64,000 nucleotides of DNA from G965230065 sp965230065 (GCA_965230065.1 OZ245942.1:5332001-5396000); one strand, 5' to 3'. Positions 25,744-33,851 are shown, numbered from the stretch's first letter. Made by a program: numbers and translations. Notes: generated by a model not told the origin, from the letters alone.

Positions 25744-25819
25744 TTTCCCCAAGGTTTGTGTCCTGTGTCCTCACAAACCTTATCACTCTTGGGTTGTGCG
25801 GACACAGCCCAAGGGGAAG
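25744..25819. repeat. Branched inverted repeat after mnmA
   Basis: Outer arms 25744-25763 and 25800-25819 pair at about 15 of 20 positions. Alternatively AAGGTTTGTG (25751-25760) pairs perfectly with CACAAACCTT (25772-25781), and TTGGGTTGTG (25789-25798) with CACAGCCCAA (25803-25812). It starts 16 bases beyond the mnmA stop codon. No T-run. Confidence 0.65.
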
Positions 25820-25835
25820 ATGTCCGTGTATCTTT

Positions 25836-26969
25836 TTATGAACTCAGTGCTGCTTTCTTTTCTTTTTCTGCTTTCTGTTGAAAGCTGGATACAATCCATC
25901 CTCCGCCTATTACGTCGTTGCCTTCATAAAACACGGCGGCTTGTCCCGGAGCAATGGCGCGTACGCCTTTGCCAAAGTATACCTTCATGGTATCGCCTGC
26001 CTGTTCTATGATAGCCGGGTGACCGTGGTCGTTATACCGCACTTTGGTGAGGGTTTCCAGCCGGTCGGTGAGGGCAGGGTATTTCATCATGTTCAGTTTG
26101 TTGACGTACATGCCGTCCCGGTTCAGCTCATCAAAAGTACCCAGTATTACACGGTTTTGGTCTTTTTGAATTTCGGTAACGTACACCGGATAGCCCAGGG
26201 CAATGCCCAGTCCTTTCCGTTGGCCTACGGTATAAAAAGGATACCCTTGGTGGGTACCTACCACCGTACCGTCTTCCAGCACAAACTCACCTTCACCTAC
26301 TTTTTCTTCCAGGTTATCCACCCTTCTTTTCAAAAAGCCCCGGTAATCGTTATCAGGAATGAAGCAAATCTCATAAGACTCAGATTTTTTCACCAGCTCA
26401 TGAAACCCACGCGCTTCCGCCATTTTGCGTATTTCCGGTTTGGTGATATGCCCCAGGGGCAGTATGGTACGGCTAAGGCTTTCCTGGCTCACACCCCAGA
26501 GGGCATATGATTGGTCTTTGTTTTCATCTTTGCCCTTAGAAATGATATACCGTCCGTTTTCTTCCCGTACGTTGGCGTAGTGGCCCGTGGCAATGAAATC
26601 ACACCCCAGTTTATCAGCCCTGCGCAAAAGGGAGTCCCATTTGATGTGGGTGTTGCAGAGCACACAGGGGTTGGGCGTGCGGCCTGCCATATATTCATCG
26701 GTGAAGTAATCGATCACATAATCGCCAAACTCCTTGCGGATATCCAGAATATAATGCGGAAAGCCCAGCTCAACGGCAATGTTGCGGGCATCGTTGATTG
26801 AATCAAGGCTACAGCAACCTGTTTCTTTCTTACTGCTGCCCGATGAAGCATAGTCCCAGGTTTTCATGGTCATGCCAATTACCTCATAACCTTGTTCGTG
26901 CAGCAACACGGCTGCCAGCGAACTGTCAATACCACCACTCATGGCTACCAATACTCTTCCTTTGCTCAT
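25836..26969 (-). CDS. mnmA: tRNA-specific 2-thiouridylase MnmA
   Basis: Thiolates the wobble uridine of Lys, Glu and Gln tRNAs, using ATP and sulfur relayed from a cysteine desulfurase. 377 aa: PP-loop VAMSGGIDSS at the N-terminus, the NPCVLCN catalytic cysteine region (around residue 105), and the second catalytic cysteine in SYEICFIPDNDYRGFL (around 198), then the beta-barrel tRNA-binding part. ATG 26969 is the family start (a TTG seven codons upstream is unlikely). A promoter is proposed at 27023-27051, with a hairpin at the very start of the transcript. Confidence 0.97.
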   Translation of the reverse strand: MSKGRVLVAMSGGIDSSLAAVLLHEQGYEVIGMTMKTWDYASSGSSKKETGCCSLDSINDARNIAVELGFPHYILDIRKEFGDYVIDYFTDEYMAGRTPNPCVLCNTHIKWDSLLRRADKLGCDFIATGHYANVREENGRYIISKGKDENKDQSYALWGVSQESLSRTILPLGHITKPEIRKMAEARGFHELVKKSESYEICFIPDNDYRGFLKRRVDNLEEKVGEGEFVLEDGTVVGTHQGYPFYTVGQRKGLGIALGYPVYVTEIQKDQNRVILGTFDELNRDGMYVNKLNMMKYPALTDRLETLTKVRYNDHGHPAIIEQAGDTMKVYFGKGVRAIAPGQAAVFYEGNDVIGGGWIVSSFQQKAEKEKKAALSS

Positions 26970-26984
26970 AGTGTTAAGGTTTTT

Positions 26985-27015
26985 AAACAAAAAAACGAGT
27001 GTTTAAACTCGTTTT
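26985..27015 (-). terminator. Terminator-like hairpin between two minus-strand genes
   Basis: AAAACGAGT (26992-27000) and ACTCGTTTT (27007-27015) form a perfect 9-base stem with a 6-base loop. On the minus strand the stem is followed by a run of T. It ends the small gene at 27058, but the proposed mnmA promoter lies upstream of it, so it would also be at the 5' end of mnmA mRNA. Confidence 0.75.
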
Positions 27016-27022
27016 ATCAGTG

Positions 27023-27051
27023 CAAAGTTACATAATGTTTGGAAGATACAA
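27023..27051 (-). promoter_or_regulatory. Putative mnmA promoter (TTG-N18-TAACTTTG)
   Basis: On the minus strand TTG (27051-27049) is followed after 18 bases by TAACTTTG (27030-27023), an exact match to the Bacteroidota -7 consensus TAnnTTTG with a near-normal -33 spacing. It lies just beyond the stop codon of the upstream small gene. Transcription would start at about 27017. Confidence 0.5.
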
Positions 27052-27057
27052 CGCAGC

Positions 27058-27303
27058 TCAGTCCATTATAGGTTCCTTTATCTTTTTAGAATAGTCTTGT
27101 AAAGCTTTTTCAAACTCGATATGCACTGCATTCATTTGTTCTACAATGTTGATTGCAGCAATGATATTTGTGAGTTTTTCACTCACATTGGTTCCATCCA
27201 CATTAATAGTAAGTGGGCCATCCTTGATGATGGCTACTTCTGCTTCCTTAAGTTCAACAAGGGTATGATTCTCCACTAAACCCCTTAATACACGAATCTT
27301 CAT
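27058..27303 (-). CDS. Small conserved hypothetical protein
   Basis: 81 aa, soluble, no signal peptide. Begins with MKIRVLRGLVENHTLVELKEAE, contains a beta-rich middle (LTINVDGTNVSEKL) and an amphipathic C-terminal helix (VEQMNAVHIEFEKALQDYS). Not recognised. Its coding character (start ATG, balanced composition, own terminator) supports a real gene. Divergent from the TrpF-like gene across 219 bases. Confidence 0.65.
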   Translation of the reverse strand: MKIRVLRGLVENHTLVELKEAEVAIIKDGPLTINVDGTNVSEKLTNIIAAINIVEQMNAVHIEFEKALQDYSKKIKEPIMD

Positions 27304-27483
27304 AATGCTTCATAGTTAAGATGTTATAAACTTTCCTCATGCCGGTAATTAGGTTAAAAAGTCAGTTATCTGAATCAAATACAAAAACTGTGTCAAAAAC
27401 ATTTATATATTGAAAAACATTCATTTCATTTGAAAGATTTTCGAATGCTATATTACGCAAAAGTTACGGAGAAAATCAACATA

Positions 27484-27491
27484 TATCTTTA
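27484..27491 (+). promoter_or_regulatory. Putative -7 element, TATCTTTA
   Basis: Same octamer as at 12230 and 51919, here 31 bases before ATG 27523. Resembles TAnnTTTG with one change. -33 box not clear. Confidence 0.35.
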
Positions 27492-27522
27492 AAATAGTTT
27501 ATTTATTTATAAAAATATTACA

Positions 27523-28149
27523 ATGGCCTTAAAAACCTTTGTGAAAGTGAGTGAAGTGAATAATTTAAGTGATGCACGCTATTGTGCAGGCATGGGGGTG
27601 GATGTATTGGGGTTCAATATTGACTCGTTGGACCAGGGGTTTGTCCCTCCAGAAAAATTCCTGGCCCTGAAAGAGTGGGTATCCGGGGTTGCCTACGCTG
27701 CTGAGTTTTCCGTAAGTTCCGTTGCGGATATTGAAATGCAGTTGAAAAATTACGAGTCGTTCGACTATATACAAATTAACAACCCTGATTACTTACCAGA
27801 CTTAGTGCATTTACAAATGCCAGTAATTCTTGCTGTTGATATCTCAGCGTTTCAGCATATTGAAAGTTTAGAGGCTCATTTGCGGAAAGTGCAACATATG
27901 GTGAAATATTTTTTGCTGGAAAATGGAGAAGAGGGGTTCATGCATATTTCTTTGGTTGACGTGCTTGCTTTGGTTGACAAATACCCGGTTTTACTGGAGT
28001 ATGGCATCAATGCTGATAATGTAAATAATATCATTGCTGAAACCCGGGTGGGCGGAATTGCCCTCCGTGGGGGCGACGAGATCAGGCCGGGTTACAAGCA
28101 CTTTGACGAATTGGCGGATATTTTAGAAGCTATTGAAACAGATGATTGA
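27523..28149 (+). CDS. TrpF-like (phosphoribosylanthranilate isomerase-related) protein, probably not catalytic
   Basis: 208 aa TIM-barrel protein resembling phosphoribosylanthranilate isomerase. The pattern is clear at the start (KVSEVNNLSDARYCAGMGVDVLGF) and end (GIALRGGDEIRPGYKHFDEL, like the SSGVE-PGxKD end of TrpF). But the catalytic Cys of the KxCG motif is replaced (KVSEV), and the strand that should carry the general acid Asp reads YFLLENGEEG. It stands alone, with no trp genes near. A changed substrate or a non-enzymatic role is more likely than tryptophan synthesis. Confidence 0.75.
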   Translation: MALKTFVKVSEVNNLSDARYCAGMGVDVLGFNIDSLDQGFVPPEKFLALKEWVSGVAYAAEFSVSSVADIEMQLKNYESFDYIQINNPDYLPDLVHLQMPVILAVDISAFQHIESLEAHLRKVQHMVKYFLLENGEEGFMHISLVDVLALVDKYPVLLEYGINADNVNNIIAETRVGGIALRGGDEIRPGYKHFDELADILEAIETDD

Positions 28150-28365
28150 TAGCCTGAGTGTGGGTTATATACTGATAAAACGGGCGGAGTCTTACATCGT
28201 TATTGGTGCATTGTCTTCATGAATATTTTTTGAGAATATCACACCTGAAAAAAATTATTATTTATTGTTTGCATTTAACTTTTGAATACATTTTTTTGGA
28301 GCGGTAAAGCAGTGGGTTTCCATTTCATTTTTTCTTTATTTCTATAATTGAATCTGCTTACAGGT

Positions 28366-28674
28366 ATGGATAACAAAAAAAGAGTAATTGTTGACTACAA
28401 AACCCTGCCGGAAGATATTCTGGAAGGTATTGCTATCAAGTATCCGTATGGTTATGGTGAATCAGACATCATCAAATTCAGAAATGCCAAAGGGGATCTG
28501 ATTTCAGCCATACGCTTCGAGACGGAGGAAAAAATTTTCATGGTGAAAGTGAGTACCCAGCTCAAAGACATGATCAAAGAGTATGATCTGGATGAAGATT
28601 ATGAAAGTGATGACGATTCTTTCGGTAAAGGTTTCGATGGGGTGGATGAGGATGACGACGATGATGATGATTAG
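28366..28674 (+). CDS. Hypothetical protein with acidic tail
   Basis: 102 aa. A compact N-terminal part (KKRVIVDYKTLPEDILEGIA, then YPYGYGESDIIKFRNAKGD and ISAIRFETEEKIFMVKVSTQL) is followed by a long tail made almost only of Asp, Glu, Ser and Gly. Similar proteins seem common in Bacteroidota but have no known function. The tail recalls acidic tails of nucleic-acid-mimicking or RNA-polymerase-binding proteins, without proof. ATG 28366 is chosen over a TTG six codons upstream. Confidence 0.75.
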   Translation: MDNKKRVIVDYKTLPEDILEGIAIKYPYGYGESDIIKFRNAKGDLISAIRFETEEKIFMVKVSTQLKDMIKEYDLDEDYESDDDSFGKGFDGVDEDDDDDDD

Positions 28675-28698
28675 TAAATCACGTTAAATCCATAAGCC

Positions 28699-29922
28699 AT
28701 CACCTTTCAACAGTTAAAATATGCCCTGCTTGGGACTGTAGCTTTTTTATCCTGTGCTGCTTTTCCGCTTCAAGCAAATCAAGTATCTCAATTATCTGAA
28801 AATGCCCGGGTCAGTCTGCTTACCTGTGGATCGGGAAGTCGCCTTTTTGAAGCATTCGGGCATTCTGCAATCCGGGTGCATGACCCGGCGCTGGGGATAG
28901 ATGCAGTGTACAATTATGGTACATTTAATTTTAACCAGCCTAACTTTTATGTGAACTTTGCCAAAGGATATCTTGCTTATTATCTGAGCAAAACCACTTT
29001 TCAAAGATTTCAGCTGGCGTATCGTTACTATAACCGGTCTATTTCTGAACAGGTGCTCAACCTGTCTCACGTACAAAAACAAGCGATTTTTCATTTTTTA
29101 GAGCTAAATGCTTTGCCCGAAAACCGATATTATTTTTACGATTATTTTTATGACAATTGCTCAACCCGTATCAGGGATGCTTTTGAAGCAGTTTTGGGTG
29201 AAAAACTGGCCTTTTCCCCTGATTATGTACGATCAAATCTGTCTTTCAGGGAACTCATAGACCTTTATGCTGCCGACACACAGCCCTGGGGCGATTTTGG
29301 CATTGACCTTTGCCTGGGGGCAGCAATTGACCAAACGGCAACACCATACCAATACATGTTTTTGCCCGATTACCTGGAAATGGGTTTTGACAGTGCCAGG
29401 GTTGTTAACTCATCTGGTAAACAGCCTTTTGTACTGAAAAAACAAATGGTATTTTCCAGCACTTACAAAGTTGAAAAATCACCTTTCATTACTCCCATAA
29501 AGGTTTTTTGGGTGATATTTTTCATTGTTCTGTCAATCACAGTTTTAGAGGCCAGGAGCAGAATCAATATGCGTTGGCTTGATGTTGTTCTGTTCGGTGT
29601 TTGGGGCTTGCTAGGAGTCGTTCTTTTCTTGTTATGGGTTGCTACTGACCACAAATCTGCTCAAAACTATAATCTTTTATGGGCATTCCCTCTCCATTTT
29701 CCAATAGCTGTTTTGATGCTATTTTCTTCAGCCAGGAAATTAGTTAACTATTATATGCTATTTACTATTCTGCTTATCGTATGCCTATTCCTGGGGTGGT
29801 ATATTTTCCCGCAAAAACTCCATCCTGCCGTTGTGCCGCTGGCGCTTATTCCGGCGATAAGGGCATTTTATCGGCGTGCACCACGTGTATTTACAGGTAA
29901 ATTGCCGAAATTGGCAGCCTGA
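28699..29922 (+). CDS. DUF4105 membrane protein (start uncertain)
   Basis: Envelope protein of the DUF4105 family: signal-like segment (YALLGTVAFLSCAAFPLQA), then the conserved NARVSLLTCGSG and EAFGHSAIRVHDP, YNYGTFNF, YDNCSTRIRD, and four or so C-terminal membrane helices. The frame is open from 28696, yet between there and the GTG at 28876 it has no ATG, GTG or TTG. Starting at 28876 would cut off the signal peptide and conserved residues. An ATC at 28699 is the best candidate, or there is a frameshift. Function unknown. Possibly a thiol peptidase-like fold because of the conserved Cys and His. Confidence 0.75.
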   Translation: MTFQQLKYALLGTVAFLSCAAFPLQANQVSQLSENARVSLLTCGSGSRLFEAFGHSAIRVHDPALGIDAVYNYGTFNFNQPNFYVNFAKGYLAYYLSKTTFQRFQLAYRYYNRSISEQVLNLSHVQKQAIFHFLELNALPENRYYFYDYFYDNCSTRIRDAFEAVLGEKLAFSPDYVRSNLSFRELIDLYAADTQPWGDFGIDLCLGAAIDQTATPYQYMFLPDYLEMGFDSARVVNSSGKQPFVLKKQMVFSSTYKVEKSPFITPIKVFWVIFFIVLSITVLEARSRINMRWLDVVLFGVWGLLGVVLFLLWVATDHKSAQNYNLLWAFPLHFPIAVLMLFSSARKLVNYYMLFTILLIVCLFLGWYIFPQKLHPAVVPLALIPAIRAFYRRAPRVFTGKLPKLAA

Positions 29923-29946
29923 ATTTTAAAGATAAATTTACTACAA

Positions 29947-31281
29947 ATGAAATTATGGGATAAGGGCGCTGCCATTGATAAAAAAATTGAAGCGTTTACC
30001 ATCGGCCAGGATAAAGTGTTGGATTTGGAACTGGCTCCTTTTGATGTTCTGGGTTCAATAGCACATGCCAAAATGCTACAAAAAATTGGCTTGCTTACAG
30101 CGGAAGAACTAGGGCAGCTTACCACAGCCTTACAGAACATATACAAAGAAGTAAATGCAGGTAACTTTACGATAGAAGAAGGTATTGAAGACGTACATTC
30201 GCAGGTTGAATTGCAACTAACCCGCCAATTAGGTGATATTGGTAAAAAAGTGCACAGTGGGCGCTCCCGCAACGATCAGGTATTGTTAGACTTGCGGCTG
30301 TATTTCAGGGATGAAATACGCCAAATCACTGATATTTCCAAAGCGTTATTTGATACGTTAACCCAACTGAGTGAGCAGCACAAAGCAGTACTTTTGCCGG
30401 GTTACACCCACACCCAGGTAGCCATGCCATCTTCTTTTGGTTTGTGGTTTGGGGCATACGCCGAAAGCCTGACCGATGACCTTACCTTGTTGCAGGCTGC
30501 TTACAAAATAACCAACCAGAACCCTTTGGGTTCAGCAGCAGGCTATGGCAATTCTTTTCCTTTGGACCGGACGCTTACCACAAAATTGCTGGGTTTTGAT
30601 AACCTGAGCTACAACGTAGTGTATGCCCAAATGGGACGTGGCAAAGTAGAGAAAACGCTGAGTTTTGCCCTTGCTTCCGTTGCTGCAACTTTGGCCAAAT
30701 TTGCTGCTGATGTCTGCCTGTACCTGAGCCAGAATTTTGGTTTCATCTCTTTTCCCGACCATCTGACAACCGGGTCTTCCATCATGCCACATAAAAAGAA
30801 TCCGGATGTATTTGAACTGATTCGGGCACATTGCAATAAAATACAGGCATTGCCCAACGAAATCACTTTAAGTATTACTAACCTTACGTCAGGCTATCAT
30901 CGTGATTTCCAAATACTTAAAGAGAGTCTGTTCCCAGCCATTCAGCAACTAAAATTGTGCATGGATATATGTAATTATGCCTTGCAACATATCCGTGTGA
31001 ACGATAATATTCTGGATGATGACAAATATAAGTTCCTGTTTTCAGTAGAGGCGGTTAACAAAGAAGTACTGGCGGGGTTGCCATTCCGTGATGCTTACAA
31101 AAAAGTGGGAGAGGCCATTGAAAAAGGTGCTTACCAACCGGATACAGCAGTGCATCATACCCACGAAGGCAGCATTGGTAATTTGTGTACTGAGCAGATC
31201 CGGGAGAAAATGGAAAAAATTGTAAACACATTTGACTTTCAAAAAGTTGATAAAGCGATAAATCAACTTTTACATCCTTAG
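29947..31281 (+). CDS. argH: Argininosuccinate lyase
   Basis: Last step of arginine synthesis: splits argininosuccinate into arginine and fumarate. 444 aa, with the superfamily signature GSSIMPHKKNPDVFELIR around residue 277, VHSGRSRNDQV, and PGYTHTQVAMPSSFG. The N-terminus (MKLWDKGAAIDKKIEAFT) is the shorter form seen in Bacteroidota. It follows the DUF4105 gene by 24 bases. No other arg genes are in the window. Confidence 0.97.
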   Translation: MKLWDKGAAIDKKIEAFTIGQDKVLDLELAPFDVLGSIAHAKMLQKIGLLTAEELGQLTTALQNIYKEVNAGNFTIEEGIEDVHSQVELQLTRQLGDIGKKVHSGRSRNDQVLLDLRLYFRDEIRQITDISKALFDTLTQLSEQHKAVLLPGYTHTQVAMPSSFGLWFGAYAESLTDDLTLLQAAYKITNQNPLGSAAGYGNSFPLDRTLTTKLLGFDNLSYNVVYAQMGRGKVEKTLSFALASVAATLAKFAADVCLYLSQNFGFISFPDHLTTGSSIMPHKKNPDVFELIRAHCNKIQALPNEITLSITNLTSGYHRDFQILKESLFPAIQQLKLCMDICNYALQHIRVNDNILDDDKYKFLFSVEAVNKEVLAGLPFRDAYKKVGEAIEKGAYQPDTAVHHTHEGSIGNLCTEQIREKMEKIVNTFDFQKVDKAINQLLHP

Positions 31282-31323
31282 TTTATAAATTTTGTGTTCT
31301 CCAAATAATGTATAACTTTTACA

Positions 31324-31331
31324 TAAGTTTG
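31324..31331 (+). promoter_or_regulatory. Putative -7 element, TAAGTTTG
   Basis: Exact match to TAnnTTTG, 48 bases before the start codon of the sugar dehydrogenase gene. The nearest TTG upstream is 29 bases away, farther than usual, so the -33 box is doubtful. Confidence 0.35.
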
Positions 31332-31379
31332 TAATAAATTTTTAAGAATATTTTTTACACGAACCAACTATCAACCATT

Positions 31380-32705
31380 ATGAAATTATTTAAACCACAA
31401 TTCCAGCTATTAAGCCTGGGGCTTATGCTCTTTTTTGCTTATGGCTGTAGCCAGCAACCGCAGGAAGAAGAACAAGCACAAATCGCAATTCCTGCGGCCG
31501 ACCCAGACAACGCTTCAATTTCACTGCCCGACGGATTCAGTGCTTTTGCTGTAACTGACAGCGCAGGCAAAGGACGGCATATTGCTGTGCGGGATAATGG
31601 AGACATTTATATGAAACTCCGAAATGACAATAAAGGAGGCATGGCAGCTTTGCGGGATACTACCGGAGACGGACGTGCTGACGTTATTGAATACTTCACA
31701 GAATATGGTGGTACGGGTTTACATATTCATAACAACTACTTGTATTATTCTTCTGATTCTATGGTTTTCCGTTACCCGCTTCAGGAAGGGCAACTGGTGC
31801 CAGAAGGCGAACCTGAAGTTGTAGTAGCTGAATTGCCCAAAGCCCGGCAACATGCTGCCAAATCTTTGGCTTTTGATGGAAATGGCAATATGTATGTAAA
31901 TATTGGCGCCCCTGCCAATGCCTGCCAGGAAGAAGCCCGTACTCCGAAATCACCAGGACAGGACCCTTGTCCGTTGTTGGAAAGACACGGGGGCATCTGG
32001 CGGTTTTCTGATAGTAAGTTGAATCAGGGCCAGGATGCTGATGGATACCGTTATGCTACGGGAATCAGGAATGCGGTAGCCCTTGAATGGAACACCACAG
32101 CCAATGAGTTATTTGCTTTACAACATGGGCGCGACCAGTTGAATACTTTATGGCCTGAACAGTTTACTGAAGACCAGGGTGTAAACCTGCCTGCTGAAGA
32201 GTTTTTGCTTGTAAAAGATGGTTCAGATTTTGGCTGGCCTTACTGCTATTATGACCATCAGCAGGGGAAAAAAGTATTGTCTCCCGAATATGGAGGTGAT
32301 GGCAATGAAGTAGGAAGATGTGAAGATAAAGAGAACCCCATTATGGCCTTTCCTGCGCATTGGGCACCCAATGACATTATTTTTTACCAGGGCGATATGT
32401 TTCCTGAAAAGTATAAAAACGGAGCTTTCATCGCCTTTCATGGTTCATGGAACCGCGCACCTCAGGAGCAAAAAGGATATAAGGTGGTATTTGTGCCTTT
32501 TGAAAATGGCATGCCTTCCGGTGAGTATGAAGAATTCGCGAGCTTGTTTGCTGGAGATGGTGAAGCCATTGAAAGCCCGAGTGATGCCGAGTTCAGGCCT
32601 TGCGGGCTGGCCGTTGGCCCTGATGGATCGCTTTATATTTCAGACTCTGTAAAAGGAAGAATCTGGAGAGTATCTTATGAAGCACCTCAGGTAGCCATGA
32701 AATAG
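31380..32705 (+). CDS. PQQ-type sugar (sorbosone) dehydrogenase lipoprotein
   Basis: 441 aa beta-propeller protein resembling L-sorbosone/soluble glucose dehydrogenases. Lipoprotein signal (LGLMLFFAYGC, lipid at about Cys23). Family landmarks: RHIAVRDNGDIYM near the start, GLHIHNNYLYY, CPLLERHGGIWRF, YATGIRNAVALEW, DFGWPYCYYDHQ and AFHGSWNRAPQ. It probably oxidises a sugar in the periplasm with PQQ, and the cytochrome c encoded next is a plausible electron acceptor. No PQQ synthesis genes are seen here. Confidence 0.9.
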   Translation: MKLFKPQFQLLSLGLMLFFAYGCSQQPQEEEQAQIAIPAADPDNASISLPDGFSAFAVTDSAGKGRHIAVRDNGDIYMKLRNDNKGGMAALRDTTGDGRADVIEYFTEYGGTGLHIHNNYLYYSSDSMVFRYPLQEGQLVPEGEPEVVVAELPKARQHAAKSLAFDGNGNMYVNIGAPANACQEEARTPKSPGQDPCPLLERHGGIWRFSDSKLNQGQDADGYRYATGIRNAVALEWNTTANELFALQHGRDQLNTLWPEQFTEDQGVNLPAEEFLLVKDGSDFGWPYCYYDHQQGKKVLSPEYGGDGNEVGRCEDKENPIMAFPAHWAPNDIIFYQGDMFPEKYKNGAFIAFHGSWNRAPQEQKGYKVVFVPFENGMPSGEYEEFASLFAGDGEAIESPSDAEFRPCGLAVGPDGSLYISDSVKGRIWRVSYEAPQVAMK

Positions 32706-32717
32706 TATAAATACCGA

Positions 32718-32753
32718 AAAACTTCAGAAACTTTGTGTTTCTGAAGTTTTTTT
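32718..32753 (+). terminator. Intrinsic terminator after the dehydrogenase gene
   Basis: AAAACTTCAGAAAC (32718-32731) pairs perfectly with GTTTCTGAAGTTTT (32737-32750), followed by more T. It lies between the dehydrogenase and cytochrome genes, so read-through or a second promoter is needed for the cytochrome. Confidence 0.88.
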
Positions 32754-32831
32754 CTGCTTGCGAATAAAATAGGGAAGTTGTATCATCGCAGTAGTTTTTA
32801 TCATTCACAACAAATTAGTAAAACATTGAAA

Positions 32832-33335
32832 ATGCTTAAACAATTATTTGCACTATCCCTGCTGGTGATCTTTGCTGCCTGTGGAGGAAGCCAGCAAGCT
32901 GAAAATGGAAATAGCGATCAGGAAGCTACCCAGACAACGGAAACACAAAAGCCGGAAAAGACAGAAGAGCCGGCTACTGAAAGCCAGCCTGTCGCTGAGG
33001 CTAACCCTATTGGAGAAAAAGTATATAAGCAATACTGTTTTGCCTGTCATCAAATGGATGGAAATGGAGTTCCCGGTACTTTTCCTCCCCTTACCCAAAC
33101 TGAGTGGGTGAATGGTGAAAAAGAACGATTGATCAAACTGGTGCTGAATGGTATGGAAGGAGAGATAGAAGTGAAAGGAGAAACATACAATAGTGTAATG
33201 ACTCCACACAACTTCCTCAGCGATGAGGAGATCGCCGGCGTGCTTACTTATGTGCGCTCTAATTTTGGGAATAATAGTTCTGCCATAACAGTGGAAGAAG
33301 TACAAAAAGTGAGGGCCGCCAACGCTGAAGGCTAA
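32832..33335 (+). CDS. Cytochrome c lipoprotein
   Basis: 167 aa. Lipoprotein signal (MLKQLFALSLLVIFAAC, Cys17), a Gln/Glu/Thr-rich linker (about 20-58), and one class I cytochrome c domain with the haem motif CFACH (69-73), GVPGTFPPL and a C-terminal TYVRSNFGN helix. A distal Met ligand is probably in NSVMTPHNF. Likely carries electrons from the preceding dehydrogenase. ATG 32832 is preferred over an upstream start at 32778 that would add a non-signal extension. Confidence 0.92.
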   Translation: MLKQLFALSLLVIFAACGGSQQAENGNSDQEATQTTETQKPEKTEEPATESQPVAEANPIGEKVYKQYCFACHQMDGNGVPGTFPPLTQTEWVNGEKERLIKLVLNGMEGEIEVKGETYNSVMTPHNFLSDEEIAGVLTYVRSNFGNNSSAITVEEVQKVRAANAEG

Positions 33336-33364
33336 ACTATCCTTATTTTATAAAACTTATTCTG

Positions 33365-33407
33365 GCGATTGAATAGCTGTTCCATGAGCTTATTCAATCG
33401 CTTTTTT
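33365..33407 (+). terminator. Intrinsic terminator after the cytochrome gene
   Basis: GCGATTGAATA (33365-33375) pairs perfectly with TATTCAATCGC (33391-33401) followed by TTTTTT. It ends just before the start codon of the DUF2784 gene. Confidence 0.85.
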
Positions 33408-33415
33408 CGTTTCAT

Positions 33416-33772
33416 ATGCTCAACTTTCTGGATGTTTTCTATTTTGTATTGCACTGCCTCCTCATTGGCTTCAACCTTTTAGGCTGGATTTGGGTCAGGA
33501 CACGTAAAATACATCTGCTTGTAGCTTTGCTCACCGGGTTGTCGTGGACGGTATTGGGCATTTGGTACGGTTTGGGTTACTGCCCGCTTACTGACTGGCA
33601 TTGGGAGGTGAAAAGAAAGTTAGGAGAACATGATTTACCCAATTCTTTCATCAAATACCTGGCTGATGGGCTTACTGGGGCAGATTTTGACCCTTTTGTG
33701 GTAGATGTAGCGACAGGGGTTGGGTTTGCGCTTGCGCTTGTTTTATCAATAGTTTTGAATGTTAGGGAGTAA
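33416..33772 (+). CDS. DUF2784 family membrane protein
   Basis: 118 aa inner-membrane protein with three to four helices (VFYFVLHCLLIGFNLLGWIW, LLVALLTGLSWTVLGIWYGL, and a C-terminal helix) and the conserved motif YCPLTDWHWEVKRKLGE, which identifies the DUF2784 family. No function is known. It starts only 9 bases after the terminator stem-loop, so its leader is very short. Confidence 0.88.
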   Translation: MLNFLDVFYFVLHCLLIGFNLLGWIWVRTRKIHLLVALLTGLSWTVLGIWYGLGYCPLTDWHWEVKRKLGEHDLPNSFIKYLADGLTGADFDPFVVDVATGVGFALALVLSIVLNVRE

Positions 33773-33798
33773 AAGCAAAATAAGTCATCAAGCCCTGA

Positions 33799-33838
33799 GC
33801 CGCAAGCCACAAGCCTTTTGCTGCTTGTAGCTTGCGAC
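33799..33838. repeat. Inverted repeat with GCAAGCCA-type units
   Basis: GCCGCAAGCCACAAGC (33799-33814) pairs at 14 of 16 positions with GCTTGTAGCTTGCGAC (33823-33838). Arms are made of near-repeats of AAGCCA/AGCTTG. It lies between two convergent genes and is followed by AGCTAATAGCTAA. Confidence 0.7.
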
Positions 33839-33851
33839 TGACAGCTAATAG

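Larger units (their letters stand above)
25199..25835. other. Gene-free stretch between the cassettes and mnmA
   Basis: 637 bases without a convincing gene. It contains a perfect 8-base inverted repeat ATATCACA-ATG-TGTGATAT (25205-25223) upstream of the nuclease gene, the palindrome CTGTTGCAACAG (25246-25257), and several hairpins listed separately. A short open stretch near 25560-25670 could be coding remnant, but it has no start and no recognisable family. Confidence 0.6.

Noticed and set aside
25539..25841. Open reading frame of 100 codons on the plus strand before mnmA
   Set aside because: It runs through the inverted repeats, has Cys/His/Pro-rich content without domain pattern and overlaps the end of mnmA. 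A second frame near 25560-25670 looks slightly more protein-like but has no start codon.
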